From a virus: a stretch of 64,000 bases of DNA. The notes under the pieces were generated by a model that was not told the origin of the DNA, made no database searches, and saw only the letters and a list, made by a program, of their open reading frames with translations. Shown piece by piece: positions 41,593 to 48,535 of the stretch (position 1 is the first letter of the stretch; the number at the start of each line of letters is the position of its first letter). The translations under genes and the position numbers were made by a program. The DNA is taken from IMG/VR virus record IMGVR_UViG_3300046171_000252, positions 143,617-207,616 of that record, one strand, 5' to 3'.

Positions 41593-42658
41593 TGACAACA
41601 TCAACATTAGTACAACAACAGGGGAGGGGATGGTTTGATGTACTCGACGACTGGCTTAAGCGGGATCGTTTCGTTTTTATTGGCTGGTCTGGACTTCTTC
41701 TTCTACCCACTGCTTATCTTGCTATTGGCGGTTGGCTTACTGGCACGACTTTCGTTACGAGCTGGTATACCCATGGTCTCGCTAGTTCCTATCTTGAGGG
41801 TGCAAACTTTCTTACAGCGTCAGTTAGCACTCCAGCTGACGCTATGGGTCATTCTCTTCTTCTTCTCTGGGGTCCTGAGGCTCAGGGGGATTTCGTCCGC
41901 TGGATCCAACTTGGGGGACTCTGGAATTTTGTGGCACTACACGGAGCATTTCGCCCTCATTGGTTTCATGCTTCGTCAATTCGAGTTGGCTAGGTTAATT
42001 GGAATCCGTCCCGTACAATGCTATTGCTTTCTCTGGGCCTATCGCTGTATTCGTGTCAGTGTGTTTCCTCATCTATCCTCTCGGACAGTCCAGCTTGGTT
42101 CTTTGCGCCGACGTTTCGGTGTCGCGGCGATATTCAGGTTCCTTCTCTTCCTACAGGGCTTTCCATAACTGGACGCTCAACCCATTCCATATGATGGGAG
42201 TTGCTGGTATACTGGGAGGAGCACTACTCAGTGCTATTCATGGCGTAACTGTAGAGAATACATTGTATGAAGATGGAGAGCAAGCAAATACCTTTAAGGC
42301 GTTTGATTCAACTCAGGAAGAGGAAACTTATTCTATGGTCACTGCAAACCGCTTCTGGTCGCAGATCTTCGGCATTGCGTTTTCTAACAAGCGTTGGCTT
42401 CATTTCTTCATGTTGTTTGTGCCTGTTATGGGTCTATGGACATCCAGTATTGGCATTATTGGTCTTGCTCTCAATCTTCGTGCTTACGATTTCGTGAGTC
42501 AAGAGATCAGAGCAGCAGAAGATCCTGAGTTTGAGACATTCTATACAAAGAATATCCTACTCAATGAAGGACTTCGTGCATGGTTGGCACCAGTTGATCA
42601 ACCACATGAGTCATTCGTTTTTCCAGAGGAAGTTCTTCCTCGTGGTAATGCTTTATAA
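41592..42658 (+). pseudogene. psbD: Photosystem II D2 protein, broken by five apparent indels
   Basis: D2 pairs with D1 in the photosystem II core. The GTG start at 41592 follows a strong GGAGG. Blocks in order over three frames: [84 protein letters not shown] and the end [10 protein letters not shown]. Extra bases appear at T 41949-41951, G 42013, T 42095-42096, T 42114-42116 and T 42160-42162; removing five bases restores one frame of about 353 residues. One extra Cys codon (SVCFLIYP) is also present. Five indels in about 215 nt suggest a low-quality stretch rather than evolution. Confidence 0.9.
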
Positions 42659-42672
42659 TATTTTTATATCGT

Positions 42673-42700
42673 GAAGCGATTAGAATTTTTTAATCGCTTC
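42673..42700 (+). terminator. Hairpin after psbD
   Basis: GAAGCGATTA (42673-42682) and TAATCGCTTC (42691-42700) form a perfect 10-bp stem, followed by a weak T-rich tail (ATTTATCCTTT). Likely terminator or mRNA 3'-end stabiliser. Confidence 0.7.
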
Positions 42701-42759
42701 ATTTATCCTTTAATAGGGATTCTTCTCATTAAAACTTCAACCTTAAACTTAAATAAGAT

Positions 42760-43014
42760 ATGATTAAATCACTCTTTAGTTTCATGTTTGCTGCTCTAAT
42801 GTGGGTGCAAGTTCCGCAGTGGAGTGACGACTGGTCTAAGTGTTCAGTTGATGTGCCAGACACAGCATGTCATTGGTATATCACTGCCCCTGATAGCACG
42901 ATGGGTGAAGGGTTCAGTTGGGCAAATGCTCCCTGGTTTAGTGTTGAAGGTCTCAGAGATATTGGAGAACTTCATGACACTATGGCATCAATTCAAAAAA
43001 GTTCCGAACTATGA
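42760..43014 (+). CDS. Exported small cyanophage protein, 84 aa
   Basis: An 84-residue protein with an N-terminal hydrophobic signal (LFSFMFAALMWVQVPQW), then SKCSVDVPDTACHWY with two Cys able to form a disulphide, and an aromatic-rich mature part. I recall similar proteins beside photosystem genes in cyanophages, with no known function. Coupled to the next gene by ATGA-type overlap. Confidence 0.65.
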   Translation: MIKSLFSFMFAALMWVQVPQWSDDWSKCSVDVPDTACHWYITAPDSTMGEGFSWANAPWFSVEGLRDIGELHDTMASIQKSSEL

Positions 43015-43226
43015 ATCACTATCTAGTATTTGTTTATGGTGTTTGCTTCGCACTTATTGGTGGTGCTGCATTCGCAATGATGTGGGCAAATATCATGTCA
43101 ATTGATATGAAACCCAGACCAATCAGACCAATCAAATCTAAACATCCTGAAGCACCTGAACCAGGTGAAGAGTTGATGTATGTAGATTTGACCAGAGAAA
43201 AACTTGAGGATTTGTATAATGATTAA
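43011..43226 (+). CDS. Small membrane protein, 71 aa
   Basis: One membrane helix near residues 5-28 (LVFVYGVCFALIGGAAFAMM), then a conserved-looking polar tail (KHPEAPEPGEELMYVDLTRE). Overlaps both neighbours by a few bases. Function unknown; expressed with the DoxX-like gene. Confidence 0.68.
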   Translation: MNHYLVFVYGVCFALIGGAAFAMMWANIMSIDMKPRPIRPIKSKHPEAPEPGEELMYVDLTREKLEDLYND

Positions 43227-43617
43227 GTCATTGGGATTTTTACTTCTTCGTTTATCAATAGGCATCATGCTTATTCATCATGGATACGAGAAACTAGAGA
43301 ACATTGAAAACTTTGCGGATGCATTTGTAAGACCATTACATCTTCCATTCCCAGTTTTCTTCTCATATATCGCAGCATTCTCTGAGATTGTGGGAAGTTG
43401 GTTTGTTATCTTTGGACTTGCTACTCGGTTCGGTGCCTTGGCAATCTTGGGCACTGTATCATTTGGAATCTATCATGCCTTAGTTACAGCAGGATTCAAT
43501 ATCTATTTGTTAGAACTTCTGGTTCTTTATTGGGGAGGTGCAGCATGTATCGTTCTCAATGGTGGTGGTAAGTTCTCAATAGATCATCTAATAGTAAGAC
43601 AATTTAATTCATTGTAG
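43219..43617 (+). CDS. DoxX-family membrane protein
   Basis: A 132-residue, four-helix membrane protein: LLLRLSIGIMLIHHGYEKLE is the DoxX signature helix, followed by FSYIAAFSEIVGSWFVIFGL and two further helices. DoxX-like proteins are linked to quinone or thiol redox systems in membranes; a role in cyanophage infection is unclear. Start ATG 43219 overlaps the previous stop; an in-frame upstream ATG is less likely. Confidence 0.82.
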   Translation: MIKSLGFLLLRLSIGIMLIHHGYEKLENIENFADAFVRPLHLPFPVFFSYIAAFSEIVGSWFVIFGLATRFGALAILGTVSFGIYHALVTAGFNIYLLELLVLYWGGAACIVLNGGGKFSIDHLIVRQFNSL

Positions 43618-43626
43618 AAAAACTGT

Positions 43627-43704
43627 ATGAAGAAAAATAGAGGATGTTGCGGAGCAGGATGTTATGACTGTCCATTCAAACCACCTCCTAGACCATCCTC
43701 TTGA
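43627..43704 (+). CDS. Tiny cysteine-rich protein, 25 aa
   Basis: ATG 43627 to TGA 43704 encodes only 25 residues: RGCCGAGCYDCPFKP has four Cys in a CC-x3-C-x2-C pattern, like the CCxxGCxxCP motif found in small bacterial DUF5522-type proteins. Metal binding is plausible. The stop codon is part of the -35 box of the purC promoter. Confidence 0.6.
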   Translation: MKKNRGCCGAGCYDCPFKPPPRPSS

Positions 43705-43729
43705 CGGGGGTGGTTTCTTATTGTATAAT
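43701..43729 (+). promoter_or_regulatory. Host-type promoter of purC
   Basis: TTGACG (43701-43706), 17-nt spacer, TATAAT (43724-43729). The preceding gene's TGA lies in the -35 box. A CCACC/GGTGG pairing across 43681-43713 may fold over the -35 region. Confidence 0.8.
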
Positions 43730-43754
43730 ATGAGGGTTAAACACCCTCTTTTTA

Positions 43755-44453
43755 ATGGAAGTAATTACAGAAGGCAAGGTTAAAACTGTTTATCGGGGTG
43801 ATGATGCACAGCAAGTCATTATTGAGTATCATGATAAAGTGACTGCTGGTAATGGAGAGAAGGAAGATCATCCTTTAGGAAAAGGATCTCTCTGTTGCAG
43901 CATCTCATCAATTATCTTTGAGAAACTTGCCAAAGAAAATATTCCAACACATTATATTAATATGGTTGGTGCTAATAAGATGGTATGTAAGAAGGTAGAA
44001 ATTGTCCCATTAGAAGTTATCTGTAGAAATCGTGCTGCCGGATCTATTGTTCGTGAGACAACTCTGGTAGAAGGTGCTCCACTACCACAACCGATTGTTG
44101 AGTTCTTTCTGAAAGATGATAGCAAACACGATCCTCTCCTAACACCAGACCGAGTGCGTCTGATGGGATATGATCCCGAACCTTTCATTGAGATGACCCT
44201 ACGGATTAACGATTATCTCAGGCAGATGTTCTACATCATGGGTATTGATCTGGTTGATTTTAAAGTTGAGTATGGTTATGATGCTCATGGTGATTTGTAT
44301 CTTGCCGATGAGATTAGTCCTGATAGTATGAGACTGTGGAAGATTGGTAGTGATGAGAGATTTGATAAAGACTTATTCAGGAATGACGAAGGTGATATTG
44401 TTCCTGCTTATCGTGAGATCCTTGACCGACTGCAACCACTTGCTATTCAATGA
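43755..44453 (+). CDS. purC: SAICAR synthetase
   Basis: A 232-residue PurC, which joins CAIR and aspartate in purine synthesis. ITEGKVKTVYRGDD is the ATP-binding start; EVICRNRAAGSIVRE, PIVEFFLKDDSKHDPLL, VDFKVEYGYD and ADEISPDSMRLW are the signature blocks. Normal family length. Cyanophages carry purC, purM and others to push purine flux for DNA synthesis. It has its own promoter; its TGA overlaps an HNH nuclease gene (ATGA). Confidence 0.96.
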   Translation: MEVITEGKVKTVYRGDDAQQVIIEYHDKVTAGNGEKEDHPLGKGSLCCSISSIIFEKLAKENIPTHYINMVGANKMVCKKVEIVPLEVICRNRAAGSIVRETTLVEGAPLPQPIVEFFLKDDSKHDPLLTPDRVRLMGYDPEPFIEMTLRINDYLRQMFYIMGIDLVDFKVEYGYDAHGDLYLADEISPDSMRLWKIGSDERFDKDLFRNDEGDIVPAYREILDRLQPLAIQ

Positions 44454-44902
44454 AACCTATTGTATGGATGGGCAAAGAACTTACCAACTATCTTATTAAA
44501 GAAGATGGTTCTGTCTTCAATGTAAAATTAAATCGTTGGTTGAAATCAAAAGTTCCAGATACTTATGGATATATGAGATATGGACTTCATGTTCCTTTGG
44601 ATTTCTATGAAGATTATAATTATAAAATCAATAATCCTAACGGAAGGACTAGGTGTGTGACAATTAGAACTCATAAAGCATTGATGAATACATTTCGTCC
44701 AGTAGATGAGTATCCTCCAATTCCAAAGGAGGATTGGGATAAATGTCCAGAATGTGCGAAACAATGGATTAGAGATACTGTTTATGTTGATCACATTAAC
44801 GGTGTGAGAACAGACAATCGTTTAGAAAATCTTTGTTATGTAACTCCTAGACAAAATTCAAATCATTATAAAAACAAACTAAATGAAACACAAAATCCCT
44901 GA
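44450..44902 (+). CDS. HNH endonuclease (homing-type)
   Basis: A 150-residue HNH nuclease of the NUMOD/HNH_3 kind: VYVDHINGVRTDNRLENLCYV carries the catalytic His and Asn residues, and CPECAKQW supplies a Cys pair. Such free-standing nucleases sit between conserved genes in T4-like phages; here it lies between purC and purM with overlapping ends. Confidence 0.88.
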   Translation: MKPIVWMGKELTNYLIKEDGSVFNVKLNRWLKSKVPDTYGYMRYGLHVPLDFYEDYNYKINNPNGRTRCVTIRTHKALMNTFRPVDEYPPIPKEDWDKCPECAKQWIRDTVYVDHINGVRTDNRLENLCYVTPRQNSNHYKNKLNETQNP

Positions 44903-45152
44903 TGAGATTAGAAAGAATGCTTTTGATTGCTTCAAGAGTTTGAATGCTGCTGAAAGAGCAGTTGTTATGTATGGTGAGGATGAGTATCGTAAATCATTGG
45001 ATCTTGAGAATGATGATGCTCCCTGTTGGAAGATTCCAAGTAAGGAATCCACAACATTTGTAGGTTGGAATCCTATGTGTATTCCCACAATGGATTACAT
45101 AGTATGGAAATTAAAACGTCGTGAACAAATTGCAAAAGGAGAAATTCACTAA
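44883..45152 (+). CDS. Hypothetical protein, 89 aa
   Basis: An 89-residue helical protein (IPDEIRKNAFDCFKSLNAA; FVGWNPMCIPTMDYIVWK). It overlaps the HNH gene end by 20 nt and its TAA shares a base with the purM start. No known family. Confidence 0.62.
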   Translation: MKHKIPDEIRKNAFDCFKSLNAAERAVVMYGEDEYRKSLDLENDDAPCWKIPSKESTTFVGWNPMCIPTMDYIVWKLKRREQIAKGEIH

Positions 45153-46084
45153 TGGATTATAAAACTTCTGGTGTTGATATTATTAAAGGTAGATCTTTTG
45201 TAGAGTATATTAAAGCACTATCACCTAACATTGGTGGGTTCAGTGGAATGATGGAGATCTCACCAGGATATGAGAAACCTGTTCTAGTATCTGGTGCTGA
45301 TGGTGTTGGAACCAAAATTAATATTTGTAGGATTGCTGATGATTACACTACTATTGGTCAGGACCTTGTTGCTATGTGCGTTAATGACGTTATATGTTCT
45401 GGCGCTAAACCATTATATTTTCTAGACTATATCTCTACCAAATCACTTGATGATAATGTTCGTGATATTGTTGATGGAGTTGCCACTGGTTGTGTGATGG
45501 CTGGAATGGAATTGTTAGGTGGAGAAACGGCAGAGCATTTTAGGCAAACTGATTATGACCTTGCCGGTTTCTGTACTGGTATTGTAGAGAAGAATGAGAT
45601 TATTGATGGTAGTAATATCCGGGCAGGTGATGTAGTTATTGGTATTGAGAGTAGTGGTCTTCATAGTAATGGATATACACTCATCAATGATATGCTATGG
45701 AGAAATAAAATCTTTTACAAAGAGATGCCTGAGTTGTTGGTGCCAACCACCATCTATGCTCGTCTCATTCAGCGCCTGTTGGACGAAGTTCCTATTCTAG
45801 GCATGGCACACATCACAGGTGGAGGACTGCCTGAGAATCTTCCTAGATGTATTCCTAAGGGTTTAGGTGTAGATTTTGACTATGATGCTTGGGAACGACC
45901 AGAACTGTTTAACAAGATTCAGGAGGCAGGAGACATTGCCGAGGAAGAGATGCGTAATGTATTCAATCTTGGTATTGGATTCTGTTTGGTAGTGCCACAA
46001 GAGGTGGCAGAATTAACTCAGGGTTTGATTGCTGATACTCCATTTGGTATGCGATCATGGATAATTGGGAGCATAAAAGATTGA
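45152..46084 (+). CDS. purM: AIR synthetase (phosphoribosylformylglycinamidine cyclo-ligase)
   Basis: A 310-residue PurM, which closes the imidazole ring in purine synthesis. LVSGADGVGTKINICRIAD is the ATP/substrate loop; QDLVAMCVNDVICSGAKPLYFLDY, LLGGETAEHF and HITGGGLPENLPR are diagnostic. Slightly shorter than bacterial PurM (about 345). AAAAGGAG precedes ATG 45152. Its TGA stop forms part of the ferredoxin promoter -35 box. Confidence 0.95.
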   Translation: MDYKTSGVDIIKGRSFVEYIKALSPNIGGFSGMMEISPGYEKPVLVSGADGVGTKINICRIADDYTTIGQDLVAMCVNDVICSGAKPLYFLDYISTKSLDDNVRDIVDGVATGCVMAGMELLGGETAEHFRQTDYDLAGFCTGIVEKNEIIDGSNIRAGDVVIGIESSGLHSNGYTLINDMLWRNKIFYKEMPELLVPTTIYARLIQRLLDEVPILGMAHITGGGLPENLPRCIPKGLGVDFDYDAWERPELFNKIQEAGDIAEEEMRNVFNLGIGFCLVVPQEVAELTQGLIADTPFGMRSWIIGSIKD

Positions 46085-46109
46085 CAAATATTACTGTGTG
46101 ATATATAAT
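46081..46109 (+). promoter_or_regulatory. Host-type promoter of the ferredoxin gene
   Basis: TTGACA (46081-46086), 17-nt spacer, TATAAT (46104-46109), both perfect; contains the purM stop codon. Confidence 0.87.
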
Positions 46110-46132
46110 ATTCACAACAAACAAAACGATAC

Positions 46133-46426
46133 ATGAACTATTCCATTACACTTAAAGCACCTGACGGCACCGAAAGTGTTATTGATTGTCCTGATGATTC
46201 TTACATCCTAGATGCTGCCGAAGAAGCAGGTATTGACCTCCCCTATTCCTGTCGTGCAGGTGCATGTTCTTCTTGTGCAGGTAAAATTCTAAGTGGTACT
46301 GTAGATCAAAGCGACCAATCGTTCTTGGATGATGATCAGATTGAGGCAGGATTTGCATTGCTGTGTGTATCGTATCCTACTAGTGATTGTGTGGTAGAGG
46401 CAGAAAAAGAAGAGGAACTTTACTGA
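46133..46426 (+). CDS. petF: Plant-type [2Fe-2S] ferredoxin
   Basis: A 97-residue ferredoxin. [16 protein letters not shown] gives three cluster cysteines and LLCVSYP the fourth, in the standard plant-type spacing. It takes electrons from photosystem I and could feed phage-directed reductases, including ribonucleotide reduction or bilin synthesis. It is monocistronic between two perfect promoters. Confidence 0.96.
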   Translation: MNYSITLKAPDGTESVIDCPDDSYILDAAEEAGIDLPYSCRAGACSSCAGKILSGTVDQSDQSFLDDDQIEAGFALLCVSYPTSDCVVEAEKEEELY

Positions 46427-46433
46427 TAGGTTC

Positions 46434-46462
46434 TTGACAAATATTCTAATACCTTATATAAT
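46434..46462 (+). promoter_or_regulatory. Host-type promoter after petF
   Basis: TTGACA (46434-46439), 17-nt spacer, TATAAT (46457-46462). Drives three small genes and possibly the downstream tRNAs. Confidence 0.86.
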
Positions 46463-46486
46463 TAATCATATGAGAGACCAACAAGA

Positions 46487-46735
46487 ATGAATGATCAATT
46501 TGAAGATGGACTGGAAAGATACAAAAAAAGAATGAACAATATCAAGGAAGAAAAACTTGATTTTGAAGATATGGAACTTCTTCAACTGGAGTTCTATGTA
46601 AGTGAAATGGAGAAAAATTGTTCGATGGGCGGAGAGATTCGTCGTCATGAATCCATCTACAATAAAATCAAAAAAGAACAATCACGACGAATTCTTGTTA
46701 AACTTGAAGAAGAAGCACTCGGTAAATTTAAATGA
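46487..46735 (+). CDS. Coiled-coil hypothetical protein, 82 aa
   Basis: An 82-residue, very charged helical protein (LERYKKRMNNIKEEKLDFED) likely to form a coiled coil. Begins 25 nt after a perfect -10 box. Its stop overlaps the next ATG (ATGA). Function unknown. Confidence 0.65.
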   Translation: MNDQFEDGLERYKKRMNNIKEEKLDFEDMELLQLEFYVSEMEKNCSMGGEIRRHESIYNKIKKEQSRRILVKLEEEALGKFK

Positions 46736-46956
46736 AAGATCAACCAATCACAGTTGAAGACTACAAAGAGCACAGTCAAGAGTTCTTTGATAAGTATTTC
46801 TATGTTGCCAAAGAACTTGGTGAAGGTGCTAAGGCAGAAGACATCCTTAAAATTATGGAGTCTCTTGCTGGTGTTATTATGAAGAAAAGGTCTGAAACTA
46901 AAGTAGGACCTTTTGGATTTAATAAAAAAACTTCCGAGGAATCTGAGGAGGAGTGA
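46732..46956 (+). CDS. Hypothetical protein, 74 aa
   Basis: A 74-residue protein, acidic at both ends (ITVEDYKEHSQEFFDKYF; KKTSEESEEE), helical in the middle. Coupled on both sides by overlapping codons. No family recognised. Confidence 0.62.
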   Translation: MKDQPITVEDYKEHSQEFFDKYFYVAKELGEGAKAEDILKIMESLAGVIMKKRSETKVGPFGFNKKTSEESEEE

Positions 46957-47129
46957 TGGAAATATTCAGTATTGAAGAATGGGAAAAGAATTTTGATGAA
47001 CTCTTCAAGAGAGTAGAAGACGGAGAGACAATAGGTATAGTTAAAGAAGATGGTAAGGCAGCAGTGATGATGCCTGCCGATGATGAACTAGTGCGAATAC
47101 ACACTGAGAACAATAACGACGCTCAGTAG
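46956..47129 (+). CDS. Phd/YefM-like antitoxin-type protein, 57 aa (no toxin partner)
   Basis: ATG 46956 to TAG 47129 encodes 57 residues. IEEWEKNFDELFKRVEDGET and KEDGKAAVMMPADD match the prevent-host-death pattern (a helix ending in a RVxxGE turn, then a strand ending in AVxMP). Phd proteins neutralise a toxin and repress their own promoter; no toxin gene follows, only tRNAs. It may block a host toxin or act as a small repressor; this is inference. Confidence 0.65.
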   Translation: MEIFSIEEWEKNFDELFKRVEDGETIGIVKEDGKAAVMMPADDELVRIHTENNNDAQ

Positions 47130-47139
47130 TTCATCATCT

Positions 47140-47227
47140 GCTCGTGAGACTTGGTAGTCAGAGAGGTTTTATAAACCTTTTCCTCCAGATTAGAGGCTTT
47201 GAGATGGTTCAAATCCATCCACGAGTA
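47140..47227 (+). tRNA. Class II tRNA-like gene, isotype unclear
   Basis: Acceptor GCTCGTG (47140-47146) pairs with CACGAGT (47220-47226) with one G-T pair; the T arm is GATGG / TTCAAAT / CCATC; a long variable arm (CCTC/GAGG) makes it class II (Leu, Ser or Tyr). The anticodon loop reads TTTATAA, which by geometry gives TAT, an isoleucine-type anticodon that does not fit a class II body. The D arm is short. It may be degenerate, altered or contain a sequencing error. Confidence 0.6.
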
Positions 47228-47230
47228 TTT

Positions 47231-47303
47231 GCTTCCTTAGCAATCTGGTGAATGCAGCAAACTCATAATTTGCCTAAGGAGAGTTCGATCCTCTCAGGAA
47301 GCA
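47231..47303 (+). tRNA. tRNA-Met or Ile2 (CAU)
   Basis: Acceptor GCTTCCT (47231-47237) pairs with AGGAAGC (47296-47302), discriminator A. Anticodon arm GCAAA / CTCATAA / TTTGC gives CAT; T arm GAGAGTTCGATCCTCTC. The first pair is a normal G-C, so it is not the initiator; elongator Met and lysidine-modified Ile cannot be separated by eye. Confidence 0.9.
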
Positions 47304-47306
47304 TCC

Positions 47307-47391
47307 GCGAGTATGGCGGAATCGGTAGACGCACCAGACTTAAAATCTGTTGAGCATTGTGCTCGTGGGAGTTCAAGTCTCCCTACTCGCA
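47307..47391 (+). tRNA. tRNA-Leu (UAA)
   Basis: Acceptor GCGAGTA (47307-47313) pairs with TACTCGC (47384-47390), discriminator A. Anticodon arm CAGA / CTTAAAA / TCTG gives TAA, with a long variable arm as expected for Leu; D arm GGCGGAATCGGTAGACGC. Confidence 0.94.
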
Positions 47392-47423
47392 TTTCTATAT
47401 AAATTTACAAACATTTTTTTAAG

Positions 47424-48077
47424 ATGAAAATTTTTCTGGACACAGCAGACACAGAACTGATTCAAAAATATAATAATACTGGTTTGATTGATGGCATCAC
47501 CACCAATCCCACTTTGATTATGAAGAGTGGTAGAGATCCTGAGGATGTTTATCAAGAAATCAAGGACATGGGAATCAGAGACATTAGCATGGAAGTTGTT
47601 GGTAGTGCTGATGAAATGATTACCGAAGGAGTTCGTCTATTTGAGAAGTTTGGTTTCTGCACCACAGTTAAAGTTCCCATGACTCGTGATGGACTTGTGG
47701 CATGTAGTAAATTAACTGAAAAAGGTATTCGTGTTAATGTAACTCTTATCTTCTCTGCTGCACAGGCAGTTCTTGCTGCTCGTGCTGGTGCATATTATGT
47801 CTCACCTTTTGTTGGAAGACTTGATGACCAATCTATTGCCGGACTGGAAGTTGTAAGGTCTATCTCAGAACTCTATCGCATTCAAGGTGCTCCTACTCAG
47901 GTTCTTTCTGCATCTATTCGGAGTGTTCAGCGTGCAGTGAGGTCATGGTATAATGGTGCAAATGTTGTAACGATGCCACCAAGTATATTTGATCAGATGT
48001 ATGACCATATTCTAACCGATAAAGGTCTTGAAATTTTTGACCGTGATTGTGAAACAATCAAATCTAATATTGGGTAA
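47424..48077 (+). CDS. talC: Transaldolase (TalC type)
   Basis: A 217-residue small transaldolase of the cyanophage TalC kind. MKIFLDTADTELI and GITTNPTLIMKSG are the N-terminal blocks; TTVKVPMT carries the Schiff-base Lys, and SPFVGRLDD the phosphate site. TalC moves a three-carbon unit in the pentose phosphate pathway, directing carbon to ribose 5-phosphate and NADPH. It uses sedoheptulose 7-phosphate, also the substrate of the GmhA-like gene here. Follows three tRNA-like genes. Confidence 0.96.
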   Translation: MKIFLDTADTELIQKYNNTGLIDGITTNPTLIMKSGRDPEDVYQEIKDMGIRDISMEVVGSADEMITEGVRLFEKFGFCTTVKVPMTRDGLVACSKLTEKGIRVNVTLIFSAAQAVLAARAGAYYVSPFVGRLDDQSIAGLEVVRSISELYRIQGAPTQVLSASIRSVQRAVRSWYNGANVVTMPPSIFDQMYDHILTDKGLEIFDRDCETIKSNIG

Positions 48078-48103
48078 TAAATAAATGTAAGACGCAATCT
48101 TTT

Positions 48104-48475
48104 ATGCCTCTCTACAATACCTTTCAAGCCTATGTTTTCAATCTCCATACAGCAAAATCATCAGAGGCAAAAAGGTTATGGAGGCAACAGATAAAGGAAG
48201 AATGGGGTTATGAGTGTGCTTATTGTGGGTCTACACATCATCTTACAATAGATCACATCGTTCCAAGAGCCAAAGGTGGCACAGACTTTACTAAAAATTG
48301 TTTGTGTGCCTGTCACAAATGCAATCAAGATAAATCATATTCTCCTATGGAAGATTGGTATCTTTCACAGGAGTTTTTTGATGTTGATAGATATGAAAGG
48401 ATTAAAAACTGGATGAAACCAGAGGACCCTATGAATCTTTATCGTTATGGTTCTAGAACAAATAAGGTCTCTTGA
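48104..48475 (+). CDS. HNH endonuclease
   Basis: A 123-residue HNH nuclease: CAYCGSTHHLTIDHIVPRAKGG and CLCACHKCNQDKS contain the HNH metal core and two zinc-knuckle Cys pairs. Of the McrA-like type common in T4-like cyanophages, where it may be a DNA-processing or homing nuclease. Placed between talC and the tail-fibre genes. Confidence 0.9.
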   Translation: MPLYNTFQAYVFNLHTAKSSEAKRLWRQQIKEEWGYECAYCGSTHHLTIDHIVPRAKGGTDFTKNCLCACHKCNQDKSYSPMEDWYLSQEFFDVDRYERIKNWMKPEDPMNLYRYGSRTNKVS

Positions 48476-48481
48476 ATTTTT

Positions 48482-48489
48482 TATAAATA
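48482..48489 (+). promoter_or_regulatory. T4-type late promoter box (TATAAATA)
   Basis: Exact TATAAATA 47 nt upstream of the first tail-fibre gene; the expected late start at the structural block. Confidence 0.75.
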
Positions 48490-48492
48490 AAT

Positions 48493-48510
48493 CAGCAGTA
48501 TATACTGCTG
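48493..48510 (+). repeat. 18-bp perfect palindrome after a late promoter
   Basis: CAGCAGTATATACTGCTG reads the same on both strands and lies 3 nt after the late box, around the expected transcription start. It could be a protein-binding site or a 5' hairpin of the mRNA; it is not part of a gene. Confidence 0.6.
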
Positions 48511-48535
48511 TCCATGGTAAATACCGAATATTCGA

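Noticed and set aside
42055-42066. Extra Cys codon in D2 (SVCFLIYP) as an adaptive insertion
   Set aside because: It sits in the middle of the indel-rich stretch and is as easily explained by sequence error; not claimed as a real change.
41949-42162. Programmed frameshifting in psbD
   Set aside because: Five separate shifts in homopolymer-like contexts without a conserved slippery site or downstream structure fit error, not recoding.
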